Assembly (NCBI GenBank): GCA_951640165.1
Contig: OX621252.1
Span: 11,254,501 to 11,318,500, forward strand
From: Pseudoips prasinana
Taxonomy: Eukaryota > Arthropoda > Insecta > Lepidoptera > Nolidae
Length of the DNA stretch: 64,000 nt
Direction: 5' to 3'
Shown here piece after piece: positions 1-10,310 of the stretch. The position numbers and the translations under genes are program-made. The notes under the pieces were generated by a model. That model ran no database searches. It was not told the DNA's origin and saw only the letters and a program-made list of their open reading frames with translations. Position 1 is the stretch's first letter, and each line of letters opens with the position of its first letter.

Positions 1-204
1 TGTTACACTTAGTGGTTTCACTGCAGTGGTGGCACAGATCTCTAACATAATATAGCAGGTAACGAACTTACGAGCTTACATTCATGGAATAGTGCAAAAT
101 ACTTAAATATAATGATAACTATCAACACGGTTAATATATTGCTCCTTTATTGTCACACCTATTGTTAAGTATTAATACATAAGTTATTGTTAATGTTAAT
201 ACAT
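1..204. other. A+T-rich flank, nothing recognised
   Basis: No open frame, tRNA-like box or known repeat core is visible before the first dispersed repeat. Confidence 0.5.
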
Positions 205-500
205 AAATGAAATAAAATAAAAAAGGATTTTATTCACGAAGACTTTAAAAAAGCGCTTGTAAATAATCAGAACATGTTTGTAGTAATATAGTTGTATACA
301 TTATTATTTCTAGTAACATATATATAGGTACATATTGTATGAAAACATTTATAAAATTTATTTTATTATAGCTATGATATTAAGCTAGCTCGTATCAAGT
401 TATTGTCAAGAGATTATGTTTAATTATCTAGTTTAAGTCTATTATTTTTACAACATATTGTCAATGGTTCGATCTATATTAAGGTATTATTATTATGACT
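205..500 (-). repeat. Rep-A dispersed repeat copy
   Basis: Begins with an AATAAAATAAAA-type stretch, then the family core AAAGCGCTTGTAAAT and a segment with ATTGTCAAGAGATTATG. It is the reverse complement of copies at 17085, 37425, 38505 and 44790. Longer copies carry a head with TTCGCTGGATCTTCTCAG, which resembles the 3' part of an abundant lepidopteran LINE; that link is from memory. Confidence 0.75.
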
Positions 501-549
501 ATTAATATTATAAGTATTAACAGCTACCCCTCTGTTACTCCATACTTCA

Positions 550-650
550 ATCTTTACCTAGCTTGTCCGGAAGAGATCACATTTAGTGCTAAGGCCGCTA
601 ATTCTACAGTTTTGTGAAGTATATTCTATTCTTGTTTCGTGTAATATTTA
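550..650 (+). mobile_element. L2-like LINE 3' tail fragment
   Basis: Contains GGAAGAGATC...TTTAG(T/C)G..AAGGCCGC, matching the 3' UTR of the L2-like element near 21325-21355. It is a heavily truncated, diverged copy of that family or a close relative. Confidence 0.6.
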
Positions 651-659
651 ACAATCTAT

Positions 660-1156
660 ACATATAATAAAATCGTAGGAAAGTCAAAACTGTACATTGA
701 ATATTTTTTTAAAAGGATACTTGTGGCGTGATCGACAATCGATATCGAAACCAAAAATATAGTTTTTAGAATTTTTGTCTGTTTGTCCGCGCTAAACTCA
801 AAAAGCACTGGATGGTTTAACTTCAAATTTTGCATTAATATTACTTAGAGGTCGGGTCACCCTAATCTAATGGGAGTTACCTTTGTGATTAATGCATCGT
901 TGATTATTATTTTTCTTTAGTTGACTTACTGACTTTACTTAAGGACAATTGATGGCATCGGGTATTTTTTTTAAATAACAGTAGCAAAGTAGACTTTAGT
1001 TTATTTCATAGCTAGGTTATTTATAGGTTAGGTTTTCTTTAATTTATATTGCTTATTTCTTTTGAAAGTTATTTTTTTTAGATTTAGCTAGAAATAAGTA
1101 GTTATATTGGTTATCATTCAAAATTGTCGCGGACGAAGTCGCGGGCACCAGCTAGT
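660..1156 (+). repeat. RTE-type tail repeat
   Basis: Starts with ATAATAAAATCGTAGGAAA and ends GACGAAGTCGCGGGCACC then AGCTAGTA. Much of it is the reverse complement of 7021-7342: both share the cAAAACTGTACATTGA end, a GATATCGA block and a TCTGTTTGTC block. The ending is typical of RTE-clade LINE or SINE tails in arthropods; no coding part remains. Confidence 0.65.
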
Positions 1157-2040
1157 ATTTGAATAAAATTCAGCTATATCCTCTTTTCCCTCGCCGTTCA
1201 CCATTTTTATTGGAATGACTAAATTAACTTGTTACTAGAGTTTATTTAAGTAAGCACGTGTTACTCTAACACGTGTTTTATATTAATATAATAGATGGTA
1301 GGTGCTTCAGTAATACGTTATTATTCCCACAGTAATAATTAAGTACACGCTTCTCACGATTACTATGTTTGGTTAAAGGCAGCTTAATTTGCTCTCCGAG
1401 ACACAATTCCTCAACTAAACAAGTTACCTTTTTACACAAAAACTGTGCGGCTTCGGACTTGTAACTACGACATCCTAGGCTTAATGCCCGATCTAATGGC
1501 TCACACAGTTCGGACACAAAGATAATCAGTTTAAAATCTTATTTTATTTTTACTTTCGCCTCTATACAATATTTTTATGTTAACATAATTTATAAATGTG
1601 ATTTTGGTGTACAATAAAGAATGTTATTTTAGCTTCAAAGTGATTCGGAAAGGGCTAAAGAGATTTTATACTGAAGTGTCCGGACTGTTTATCTATCCGT
1701 CACAACTCACAAATGATCGGTTCTGTTTTCAAAATCTACCTAAGATGAAATTCAAGAATTTTAAGATAATCCAATCATTCTAAGATTTATACTGTTGACT
1801 TCTCGGGACGTCTATCGGGAAATTAAACCAACAGTTTTAGACGCCCAAAATTAATAATTTAATTAATTAAATGTTAGAAAACACCCCTTTACCAAAATGT
1901 TTCGTTAAATACGTAACTTCATATCTGCCACTGACTAACAAACACGTTTATGTCTTCTTTTTGGCAATGGTGTTTTTATGCCAACGCTCGCACTTGGGAA
2001 TATATCCTTGTATCGCGGGGTACTCTGCAAACATATAATT
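1157..2040. other. Unassigned A+T-rich DNA
   Basis: Only short chance-level open frames are present; no repeat core, RNA gene or regulatory site is recognised. Confidence 0.5.
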
Positions 2041-2162
2041 TGTGGACACAAAGCACACCTAGACTACTTATGAGTTACATAAATAGTTGTCATGTCCAGC
2101 AATCGAATCCGGGACACGAAGTTACAATGCGACTGTCTTAATGGCTGCCACACGTGCAGTTA
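2041..2162 (-). mobile_element. tRNA-derived SINE-3 fragment
   Basis: On the minus strand it reads ctgCACGTGTGGCAGCCATTAAGACAGTCGC (in pieces) followed by a B-box-like GGATTCGATTGC. Related copies lie at 55447 and 62688. The A-box region has changed relative to the better copies. Confidence 0.6.
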
Positions 2163-2647
2163 AAACATATGAGTATAGAATATTTAGATAATCCCTGACA
2201 TCACTGCATAGTATCTCTCACTAAATTAAATACAAAAATCACTTCTATGCTGACTACACTCTGTAGATTGGGCATAGTACGTCTCCCCATCATCAAGCTT
2301 ATTTCATTAGCAAACCCAGTAAAAATAATACCTTCATTAGGTCGGAGACTTTCTTCATATCAAAATATTTAACTCTATGCGTACTTTAGCGTACCTCTCC
2401 CTTAATATCCTTTGTCATTGTCAGCCCTCAGTTTGGCTAAAGTATTTTTTGTAGGCCTTTTCCTTTTATTGCGTCACAAAAAGTTTTAGTAAAAATGCCT
2501 TGGTAACGCTATGGGCGGAAACTCATTTCAGTACACCCCGCCCCTCTACCACAGTATAAGAAGGAAAGTAACACATCTGAGCCGTATTGATAAACCACTG
2601 ACGTTTGACTCCGAGATCCATAAATTACTACTTTATTTTTATAATCT
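2163..2647. other. Unassigned DNA
   Basis: No gene or repeat is recognised between the SINE fragment and the foldback at 2648. Confidence 0.45.
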
Positions 2648-2892
2648 GTTTGGTAGATGTAAAATTACTACTTTAGATATGAAAATAATAGAAAAAATCG
2701 AACGGCATTATGTGACAAATAATTGTCACATAGGTAATGGTGTTCATATTTTTTTCTATTATTATATTCATTTATATTAATTATATAATTGAAAAAAATA
2801 TGAACACCATTAGGTGACAAATATTTGTCACAGAATGCCGTTCGATTTTTTTCTATTTTTTTCAAATCTAAAGTAGTAATTTTACACCAAGC
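2648..2892. repeat. Foldback element, arms about 110 bp
   Basis: The left arm (about 2648-2758) contains GTAAAATTACTACTTTAGAT, AATCGAACGGCATT, TGTGACAAATAATTGTCACA and GGTGTTCATATTTTTTTC in that order. The right arm (about 2783-2892) carries the same blocks in reverse complement, with a short A+T-rich loop. Inside each arm is a smaller dyad around GTGACAAAT/ATTTGTCAC. This fits a foldback MITE; no transposase is present. Confidence 0.85.
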
Positions 2893-2897
2893 ATTTC

Positions 2898-3092
2898 ATG
2901 CCGTATATTGAGAATGATCTGGTCACTACGATCTGGCTACACGATCTAGCATCTAGCAAAATCTAGCAGCATCTATTGAGACAAAAATCGCACAATATGA
3001 TTATGTCAATCATACCTCACTAAATACCGATATAATCTGTATTATATCGATATTTAGTGAGGTATAATAAGATCATTCTCAATATACGGCAT
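2898..3092. repeat. Second foldback with nested arms
   Basis: Outer 23-bp arms (2898-2920 and 3070-3092) share ATGCCGTATATTGAGAATGA and its complement. Inner arms meet in a hairpin at 3012-3065 built on ATACCTCACTAAATA and its complement. The asymmetric segment between them has repeated ATCTAGCA words. It starts only 5 bp after the previous foldback ends. Confidence 0.8.
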
Positions 3093-3534
3093 AAACTCTT
3101 CTAAACAACCTCACGATGCAAATAAATAAATATAATAAATAAATCTACTATTTATTTATTATATTTATTCACGACTAACTACGAATCGCATGAACGATAA
3201 AAGATAAAAATTCTAAAAGTACAGTCCGTATTACTGTATTGACGATGAATTACTGAGTCCAACAAAACGGGAAAGTTCTTCTGTGCTACTTCTTGCTACG
3301 TCATACCCCACATTAACAGATGTATACGAAATAACACATTTGTAAACATAGGACTTACCTACCTACGAATAAAAATTTGCTGGAATAATTTTGTGTGGTT
3401 TATTTATTTACTATTATTTCTTGCCCTAATTAGCCTTCACGTTCAGCAAAATGTTCAAAATACCGCGTACAATTTTTTCTCTGGATGTTTATTATTGGAT
3501 TATTTTTAAACAGTTGAATATGTGTCAGCTTTTA
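3093..3534. other. Unassigned A+T-rich DNA with a small dyad
   Basis: Near 3122-3170 AAATAAATATAATAAATAAA is followed by its approximate complement. Nothing else is recognised. Confidence 0.45.
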
Positions 3535-3725
3535 AAAGTAAAATAAAATATTGTAAAATATAACATGAAAACCAGTGTTTTAAATAGTGAGTTCCCAATA
3601 ATTAATTAAAACTGTACTTTCGCAAAAAACTTTCTACAATTTATGGCATCATAATCAACATATACAAGTTCATAAAAGTAAAATTTACTTTAAAACTGCT
3701 ATATAGCGCTGATAGCTAGATAATT
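3535..3725 (+). repeat. Direct duplication, copy 1
   Basis: Shares with 4037-4230 the order AAAGTAAAATAAAATATTG, GAAAACCAGTGTTTTA, ACTGTACTTTCGCAAAAAAC, CATAATCAACATATACAAG and GATAGCTAGAT, with scattered differences. The two copies are offset by about 502 bp. Confidence 0.85.
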
Positions 3726-4036
3726 TAAGCAAATTTACATTCTAAAGATTAATATTTTGGTTCAATTCTGTTTTTTTTGTACGATCCTAAATTATGTGCT
3801 TATAATTTAGAAGTAATTTATTAGAGTATAAGAAAAACGTGTATAAATAAATAATAATTATTTTATATGGAACTTCTTTCATTAAAATCCATTCATTAAT
3901 TCATAATAATACAAAATAAATCAACCAAATTCAAAAAATAATAATACAAATTATATTACGGTACATTAAGATAAGCGTATGTCCCACCCTGCCAAATTCT
4001 TGAAGTAACCTTTTTTCACCTCATGCTCGCCGGGTT

Positions 4037-4230
4037 AAAGTAAAATAAAATATTGTGAAATATTATATGAAAACCAGTGTTTTAGATAGTGAAGTACTAA
4101 TTATTAAATAAAACTGTACTTTCGCAAAAAACTTTCTACTATTTATGTCACCATAATCAACATATACAAGGTCATCTTTGTATAAAGTAAAAGTTACTTT
4201 AAAACTGCTAATAGCACTGATAGCTAGATG
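4037..4230 (+). repeat. Direct duplication, copy 2
   Basis: Second copy of the 3535 unit. It runs straight into the head of a 5S-derived SINE, whose first bases (CTCATAGCTAGATG in other copies) resemble the end of this unit (CTGATAGCTAGATG). Confidence 0.85.
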
Positions 4231-4395
4231 ATTTCTACCGGTCCGAAAGCGATTGCCAAGGTTGAACAACTAGGGTCGCGGTTGGTCCATAGATGGGTGA
4301 CCACTAAAGTGGTTTAATTTCTGAGCGTCTCCATGATTCGGAGAGCACGTTAATTTGTTGGTCCCGGTCGTGATTAGACAATAGTTCTTGACAGA
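4213..4395 (+). mobile_element. 5S rRNA-derived SINE, diverged copy
   Basis: Contains ACCGGTCCG, a 5S-like AGGTTGAACAACTAGG, GATGGGTGACCAC and the family middle GGAGAGCACGTTAA...GGTCCCGGTCGTG. The 5S-like part matches the A box, intermediate element and C box region of 5S rRNA, the type 1 Pol III internal promoter. It lacks the complete 3' tail seen at 36332 and 63412. Confidence 0.7.
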
Positions 4396-4419
4396 CAGAC
4401 ATACAACAGATAACAGATC

Positions 4420-4470
4420 CTTGGGGGAGGCCTTTATCCAGCTGTGGACGTCTTTTGCTGATCATTAGTT
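4420..4470 (+). repeat. Rep-C 3' end fragment
   Basis: CTTGGGGGAGGCCTTTATCCAGCTGTGGACGTC (in pieces) matches the 3' end of the Rep-C family, here replacing the 5S-SINE tail. Confidence 0.5.
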
Positions 4471-5179
4471 ATATAGGCTGATTATTAGACCATTAGTTTA
4501 GCGGTAGCGGATTCAACCGGAAATAACAAAGTCCGAACCCAGCTCATGTAAAAAGTGTTGCTGGGATTTTTCTGGTAAGAAAAATACCCCGTATGTGAGG
4601 CCCAGTGTAACACCTCGGAGAGCATGTGAAGCCCTTAGTCTTGCACTTTTGGATCTGGATCAGGATAGGAATTCATTCAAGAGTGCACGTGTGATTTTGC
4701 ATACTATGCTTATTTTTTTATTTATTTAAGGAATTTTTATACATTAAAAGTACTTGTCAATTCCATCGTAATCTACCTTAACCTAAACTACATCTACTTA
4801 CTAGTTATGCCTTACAACTAAATAACATAAACAGTGCTTTAGCGGCTTCAGACACAGGAGAGGAAAACATCTCATGGAACATACCCACCATAGTTCTGCT
4901 CAAGTTTAAAGATATTCTAAGGAGCTCTCGATCGGTATCGTAACGGACACACCAACAACAACACAACACGGCACGTCTTCAATGACACCGCACACATCAC
5001 AATTTGGAGAATCCGATTTCCTCATCGTGTGTGTTCATACAATTCTGTACTATGGCATATCCTGCAATAATTCCCGCAGCTCTAACTACATGTCTTCTCA
5101 GAGCGAAACTTCGGCTATGGCAGAAATGACCTCTGAAAGACAATCTTATTATTTAAGAATTTTTTTATTTTATTTTTAA
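4471..5179. other. Unassigned, possible decayed SINE
   Basis: TTAGTTTAGCGGTAGCGGATTC at 4495-4516 (read in two parts) looks like a tRNA A-box region, and GTCCGAACCCAGCTC at 4531 resembles a B box, so an old tRNA-type SINE is possible at about 4480-4660. The rest is unassigned. Confidence 0.35.
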
Positions 5180-5430
5180 TAATATATCCTGGGACAATGT
5201 CACACAGATCATCCTAGCCCCAAACTAAGCAAAGCTTGTACTATGGGTACCAGGCGACGATATACATACTTATATAGATAATATAAATACTTAAATACAT
5301 AGAAAACATCCATGACTCAGAAACAAATATTCGTGCTCATCACACAAATATTTGCACTTACCGGGATTCGAACCCAGGACCACCAGCTTCGTAGGCAGGA
5401 GCACTACCAACTAGGCTACGGTGACCGTCA
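5180..5430 (-). mobile_element. tRNA-derived SINE-2 copy
   Basis: On the minus strand the head reads GACGGTCACCGTAGCCTAGT, TGGTAGTGCTCC (A box) and GGTTCGAATCCCGG (B box), then a body with GAGCACGAATATTTG and GTACAAGCTTTGCTTAG, ending CCCAGGATATATTATTA. It is nearly identical to the copy at 53938, which implies fairly recent activity. The clean B box resembles a real tRNA, but there is no cloverleaf 3' half. Confidence 0.9.
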
Positions 5431-6059
5431 TGTGAATGTGAACTAGTATGTTCCCGTACTTACATATATCCTTTCCGTTTAGATTAATTTATTTAATTAA
5501 TGTGTCACGACGCAGTGACTGTTTCATCTAAATTAAATTACTATGAAGCCGAGCTAAGCACTACGCCAGCTTAGGGTATAATAGCAATGGTTAGATAAGT
5601 TAATTATTTCCATTGCTTTCCCACTGCTAACTGCAAGATTCTAAAATGTACTTCATGTGGCTAACTTACTAAAGTTAATGTAGTTGAAAATGTTAGCTCA
5701 CCTCTTAATACTTCCTCTTATAAACCTACTGTTAACAAGTTATGTAGTAAGCTTTTTTAAAATCGAGTAACATACCTACCTAATACTACTACTACCTAAT
5801 ACGACTCAATGTTTCGTTGTTTGGGAAACGATTTTAGTCATTCCAAGCGGTTGTTTCAAATAAAAGTTTAGGTCGTTTGTATGTTTCTAAAACAATAATT
5901 TATAAAAATATTGGTCTTCTTCACCATAAAAAATAAGCGAGCAAGCGGTTTACTTTTGCAGAAAATCTAAAATAATTTTGAAAGCTGATCATCAGGAAAA
6001 ATAGGACGATGATGCTCAATAGAGTTTTTTTTTGTATTAATTGTTTATTATGCAATAAG
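5431..6059. other. Unassigned DNA
   Basis: Only short chance-level frames; no repeat core or RNA gene recognised. Confidence 0.45.
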
Positions 6060-6313
6060 CTGTGTGGTGACGGCGCACGAATATCAGACAGAATATCATC
6101 GCCCCATTTCATCCCAGGGGCGTAGAAGTAGATCCGAGGGAAATCTACCAGAGGACGGGCAGCAGCGACACTCTGAGTACTATGGTCATCATACTGCGAT
6201 CGCCATCCCGTCTGACAAGCGTGGCGATTAAAGCGTCAAGCGTCCCCGCAAGATGCTTCTTGGGTAAGGCTTTTGTCCAGCAGTGGACTTTTTACAGCTG
6301 TTATGATGATGCA
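6060..6313 (+). repeat. Rep-C dispersed repeat copy
   Basis: Reads GTGTGGTGACGGC, CTACCAGAGGACGGGCAGCA, ACTGCGATCGCCA, GCGTGGCGATTA, CCAGCAGTGGAC and ends in ATGATGATG. The (ATG)n end suggests a LINE-type 3' tail; no coding part is present. Confidence 0.85.
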
Positions 6314-7020
6314 ATATACTTCAAAGAATTGATAAATGTAGGCGCTTATTTTACATCAACTTCACAATGTAAATATCATCAAAATAATGAAACCTTTAGC
6401 TAAAGTCTACACGCTTTTATGACACATTACCTGGTGACACATAGCTTACTATCTAGTATAAGTATAATTTGGTAAGCAAGTAAGTCACGTAATTTCATGT
6501 CACATTTGGGAGCCGGCATTTATCAAATCTTATGATTTATGTAGCATTTAAACGTGACAGTACTACAAAGTTAAATATGAAGTATCATATAATTTTGCTT
6601 CTCCAAATATCGCATAATATATTTTAAATTTGCTGACCGTACGCGAAACGCTTTATTTCCCGGCAGAATAAATTTTCCGCTGACATATATCCTTCATATT
6701 TTGCAACATTATGTTTAGGTGCATAAACGAAATGTTTTCCCTAGCGAAAGCTATCGAATTTCAAACCAAAATAACGCGAACAGGCAATATTTGTGTTGAA
6801 ACCAAAGCTCCACTAATTGAAATTCGTATTTCACCACCACTCGATGAATCAATAAAACTGATATTTGTTAGAATCATTTCAAATTGCTTCAAACTACGAA
6901 TTTCAATTTAAACTAATTTCAATTTTGATAACAATGTTTGTGGTCCAACATTATTTCATGAATACATTAAATGTTAATTTAAGCTTTCCTAATGGAAGCT
7001 TAACTTATATTTTATATGGG
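6314..7020. other. Unassigned DNA
   Basis: Nothing recognised in this A+T-rich interval. Confidence 0.45.
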
Positions 7021-7342
7021 ACTAGCTGTGCCCCGCGGTTTTACCCGCGTTAATTTTTTTTTTTATTTCAGCTCCTCCCCCGTAGGTGATAGCGTGATAA
7101 TATATAGCCTATATGTTGACCCGACCTCTTAGTAATATTCATGCAACATTTGAAGTAAATCCGTGCAGTACTTTTTGAGTTTAGCCCGGACATACATACA
7201 GACAAACAGACACACAGACAAAAATGCTAAAAACTATATTTTTGGCTTCGATATCGATTCTAGATAGCGCCCCAAGTATCATTTTTTAAAACTATTCAAT
7301 GTACAGTTTTGAGTTTCCTACGATTTTATTATATGAATAGAT
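7021..7342 (-). repeat. RTE-type tail repeat
   Basis: Starts ACTAGCTGTGCCCCGCGG (the reversed RTE-type end) and ends CCTACGATTTTATTATATGA. It is an inverted relative of 660-1156, sharing the GATATCGA, GACCTCTTAGTAATA and TGTACAGTTTTGA blocks. Confidence 0.7.
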
Positions 7343-7377
7343 GAGTTGAGATGTGATGTGAATAAATTATTATTATT

Positions 7378-7606
7378 ATCAGCCTGATATCGTCCACTGC
7401 TGGACATAGGCCTCCCCTAAAGGTTTTTAAAAATATTTGGTGTTTGCCGTAGTCAGTCCGCACTTGGCATGCGAGTTGGTGACCGCAATTAGGTGGTAGC
7501 TAGTACACAGGTGCCGTAGCTGCCCAATTACCTGATGTATCCCTTAGTCGCCTTTTACGACACGCACGTGATGTTATGGGGTGGCCCTGTTATTTTTTCT
7601 GCACCA
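7378..7606 (+). repeat. Rep-B dispersed repeat copy
   Basis: Carries CAGCCTGATATCGTCCACTG, CTGGACATAGGCCTCCCC, TTGGCATGCGAGTTGG and CTTAGTCGCCTTTTACGACA. This is a very common lepidopteran interspersed repeat; other copies lie at 13041, 23625 and 35448. Confidence 0.85.
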
Positions 7607-9087
7607 TTACGGCACAATAATGTTTAGATGTAATTAAATACCAAAATTATCATTAACCAGCTTAGGCGTATTGCTTCAACTCTTTGATGGTACTATGAAG
7701 TAACAGTATAATTCATATTCTTTAGTTCTGTTTCATATTTCCCGCAGACTGGTTTAATCTTCGAAGATATTCCTAGATGTTAGTTAGTTGCCAGTGCGCA
7801 CGAACGAGTGGCGTGCGCGCTTGCCTGATAACTCTACGCGTTATTTGTATAATACCTTAAGTCAAATCATGTGCAGTAGTCTTGGAAACAACGGTGTCAA
7901 AACTACTTAATATAAGCAATAAGAAATTTTCTTTAAGTAATAAATTAGTAATTACAAAATTCTTTGAAATCTGGTCTTGAATTTGATTGAGATTATGCGA
8001 TTATTCTGATTGAGACAAGCCTAGTAGAAATTAGATTACAAAATACTTTGGTTTATTTATGAAACGAAATAATCAAAGCCAGATTTAAACGAGTCAAATT
8101 AATCAGTGTGGAGATACTCGCATTAGAGCATCCTTGAACGTAACTTCATGACAACGTACACTACTTATCCTATCAAATCAAGTTAACAACATTCATTGCG
8201 TATCTTCCTCTATATATCTAACTCAAGTACCTTATCACGGCGTAATGTTTGCGTGGCTCTCAGAGTTATCTTTACGGGCTCCGTGATTACAGGCAGACAC
8301 CATTTGATTAGCTGAGCTAACGTAGCTGGAACACGGGCGTATTCGTCGAGTTAGTAATTGAGGAAAATTTATGGTAGTCAATTAGACGAAAAACTGTGAA
8401 ATGCAAGAGCTTTTAGTGGAATTAATAATTATTATGATATAGTTATGAGAATATCTTACCTTATTTGTCGGCATTATAATATAAGTTGACGATGAAAAAT
8501 TATATGAAAGGATTTTTTCGTAGAAAACTTGAAACAAGTAATTTTGATATTGAAATCTTTAAGCTCACACTGAATTACTAGTTTAAATATACTCCTAATC
8601 TTAAGTAAAACCATTCAAATAAGTATGTATTTACGTACATAGTTCCGGGCCTCTCTTAGAGTCAATTAAGTTATTTTATGTTTTACAAAAAATTCTATTG
8701 AGCATCATCGTCCGATTTTTCATTAATAAAGTTTCCGTCATTAATATGACTTTTATTTTTTATTATCTTCGTTATAATCTAAATCAGTAGAAAAGTAATC
8801 ACAGTTTTAGTAACATTTTGTCCTATAATATATGCAATTATATTCCAAAATCATATTAGTTCGATAAAGAAATTTATTTCAACTTTTTTCTAAAAACCAA
8901 CAAAATGAGGTCTGTTTTCTAATAGTAATTTACTATTATTATTAATGTCTCATCATTTCAAGAAATTGTCCCACGGTTATAAAACCACTTAAAAGTTCTA
9001 TTTGCGTTTCTTGAATATACTGATCATTCAAAATATATTTATTTTTCGATTATTAGTCTTCACGATATTTTGGCTTAGCTGCTTATT
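7607..9087. other. Unassigned A+T-rich DNA
   Basis: About 1.5 kb with only short frames and no recognised repeat. A G+C-richer patch at 7785-7845 (GTGCGCACGAACGAGTGGCG) has no assigned function. Confidence 0.45.
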
Positions 9088-9306
9088 TCAAAAAAGGTAA
9101 AAAAATGCGTCTGGAATAACGTTTAAAGATTGCAGTATATTTGGTTTGTTTGTACCTACTGCTCTATTGATCCTATGGTGCCATCCCTCCACGGCACTAG
9201 TCGTGCGGTGTCTTTCTCCAAAGATACACCATACTGTTAATAATTCATCTTTCAGCCAATTGACTTCCACAAATTTACGAAATTTTAAAACATCTGGATT
9301 TGTTGT
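9088..9306 (-). pseudogene. MULE-type transposase C-terminal remnant
   Basis: About 72 codons on the minus strand resemble the C-terminal region of MULE (Mutator-like) transposases: a segment with FRKFVEVNWL, then WCIFGERHRTTSAVEGWHHR, then NRAVGTNKPNIL. The spacing W...RTT.A.EGWH...N fits that family as I know it. MULE transposases cut and paste DNA in the nucleus. The catalytic DDE core, the zinc-binding N-terminus and a start codon are absent, so this is a relic. The frame runs open about 36 codons further upstream, into the dyad array at 9360, where the similarity stops. A domesticated gene exon is a less likely alternative. Confidence 0.6.
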
Positions 9307-9359
9307 ACTTCTTTGCGAAATTTGCCACCGAAAACAAGGTAAGATATTACGATTAGCCC

Positions 9360-9590
9360 GTGCGCCAGGGGTGGACAAGGATAATGTTTTGATATTAATA
9401 GTGACGCTGTCCACGAGTGGTGGCTAAAGTAAATGTTTATAAAAAGTTTTATCTATGTCAACCCCTGGTGTACATAGAAACAACTTTTCAAACTATGTTG
9501 CTCTGTCCGCCACTGGTAGACAGCGGAACATAATTTCATAATTTGTCTCTCTATCCACCAGTGGTGGCCAAATTGGTGGTGGACACCGGA
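9360..9590. repeat. Degenerate tandem array of dyad sites, ~48 bp period
   Basis: Five imperfect dyads related to TGTCCACCACTGGTGGACA are centred near 9369, 9416, 9465, 9513 and 9561, so successive centres are 47-49 bp apart; an extra half-site lies at about 9574-9586. The best are CTGTCCGCCACTGGTAGACA at 9503 and CCACCAGTGGTGG at 9555-9567. Spacers are A+T-rich and only weakly alike. The array abuts the MULE-like remnant. Confidence 0.75.
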
Positions 9591-9910
9591 AATAATTGAT
9601 ATATATCGATCGATTCTCCGCCACATTTCAAAATTTCCAATTAATCCGTAATGAGAATTATAATTTTGTAAGAGTCTGATGACTTTCAAAAATACCAGAC
9701 CCATTTTTATTATCCGTAGTTACGGAGAGTTACAAATTTTCTGGTTACCGCAAAAATTTCGGGATATATTCCCTCTAAGAGGACATTTATGTTACACGAG
9801 GAATGTCTTTGCTAAATAACTCTAGTAGTTAATGTGTCGGTACTTCAGCATTTTAAATATTCATATGTTTTTTTACTAAATAAACACCGGTCACATCTAA
9901 CGTATAACTT
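9591..9910. other. Unassigned DNA
   Basis: Nothing recognised between the dyad array and the SINE pair. Confidence 0.45.
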
Positions 9911-10046
9911 AGACGGGCCGATTAGCGTGGTTGGTAAATGCTTCCCTTTCACGCCGCTGATCGTGGGTTCGATTCCCACCCAGAATAGATATTTGTGTGC
10001 CTGAACATGTCTGTTTGTCCTGAGTTTGGGTGCAATTATCTATATT
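9911..10046 (+). mobile_element. tRNA-derived SINE-1, 5' part
   Basis: Head GGGCCGATTAGCGTGGTTGG (A box region), B box GGGTTCGATTCCCACC, then GAACATGTCTGTTTGTCC. The copy stops after the ATTATCTAT block and is followed directly by another SINE-1 in the same orientation. Confidence 0.85.
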
Positions 10047-10310
10047 AATATGTATGCCTGTTGGCGTGGTTGGCAAATGCTTGCTTTACACGCCGGAGGT
10101 CGTGGGTTTGATTCCCACCCAGGAGATATTTGTGTACATGAACATGTCTGTTTGTTCAGAGTCTGGATGTATTTATCTATATACATAAGTTTGTATTACG
10201 AAAGAAAAGTCTTGTATGTAGTATATAAGTTATCTGGTTTCCATAGTACAAGCTATGTTTAATTTGGGATCAGATGGCCGTGTGTAAATAATGTCCCAGG
10301 ATATTATTAT
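10047..10310 (+). mobile_element. tRNA-derived SINE-1, near full length
   Basis: TTGGCGTGGTTGGCAAATGC, B box GGGTTTGATTCCCACC, body with GAACATGTCTGTTTGTTC, GTTATCTGGTTTCCATAG and GGGATCAGATGGCCGTGTG, ending CCCAGGATATTATTATT. It sits head-to-tail with the truncated copy before it. Confidence 0.88.

Noticed and set aside
5340..5430. Apparent tRNA gene (clean A and B boxes on the minus strand)
   Set aside because: There is no cloverleaf 3' half or acceptor pairing; the boxes head a SINE body repeated at 53938. The same holds for the box pairs at 9911, 10047, 15861, 55447, 60440 and 62780.
9146..9427. 93-codon plus-strand frame
   Set aside because: It is the antisense shadow of the MULE-like remnant.
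9360..9590. CRISPR-like array because of regular spacing
   Set aside because: Repeats are imperfect dyads, spacers are related A+T-rich DNA, there are no cas genes, and the context is eukaryotic.
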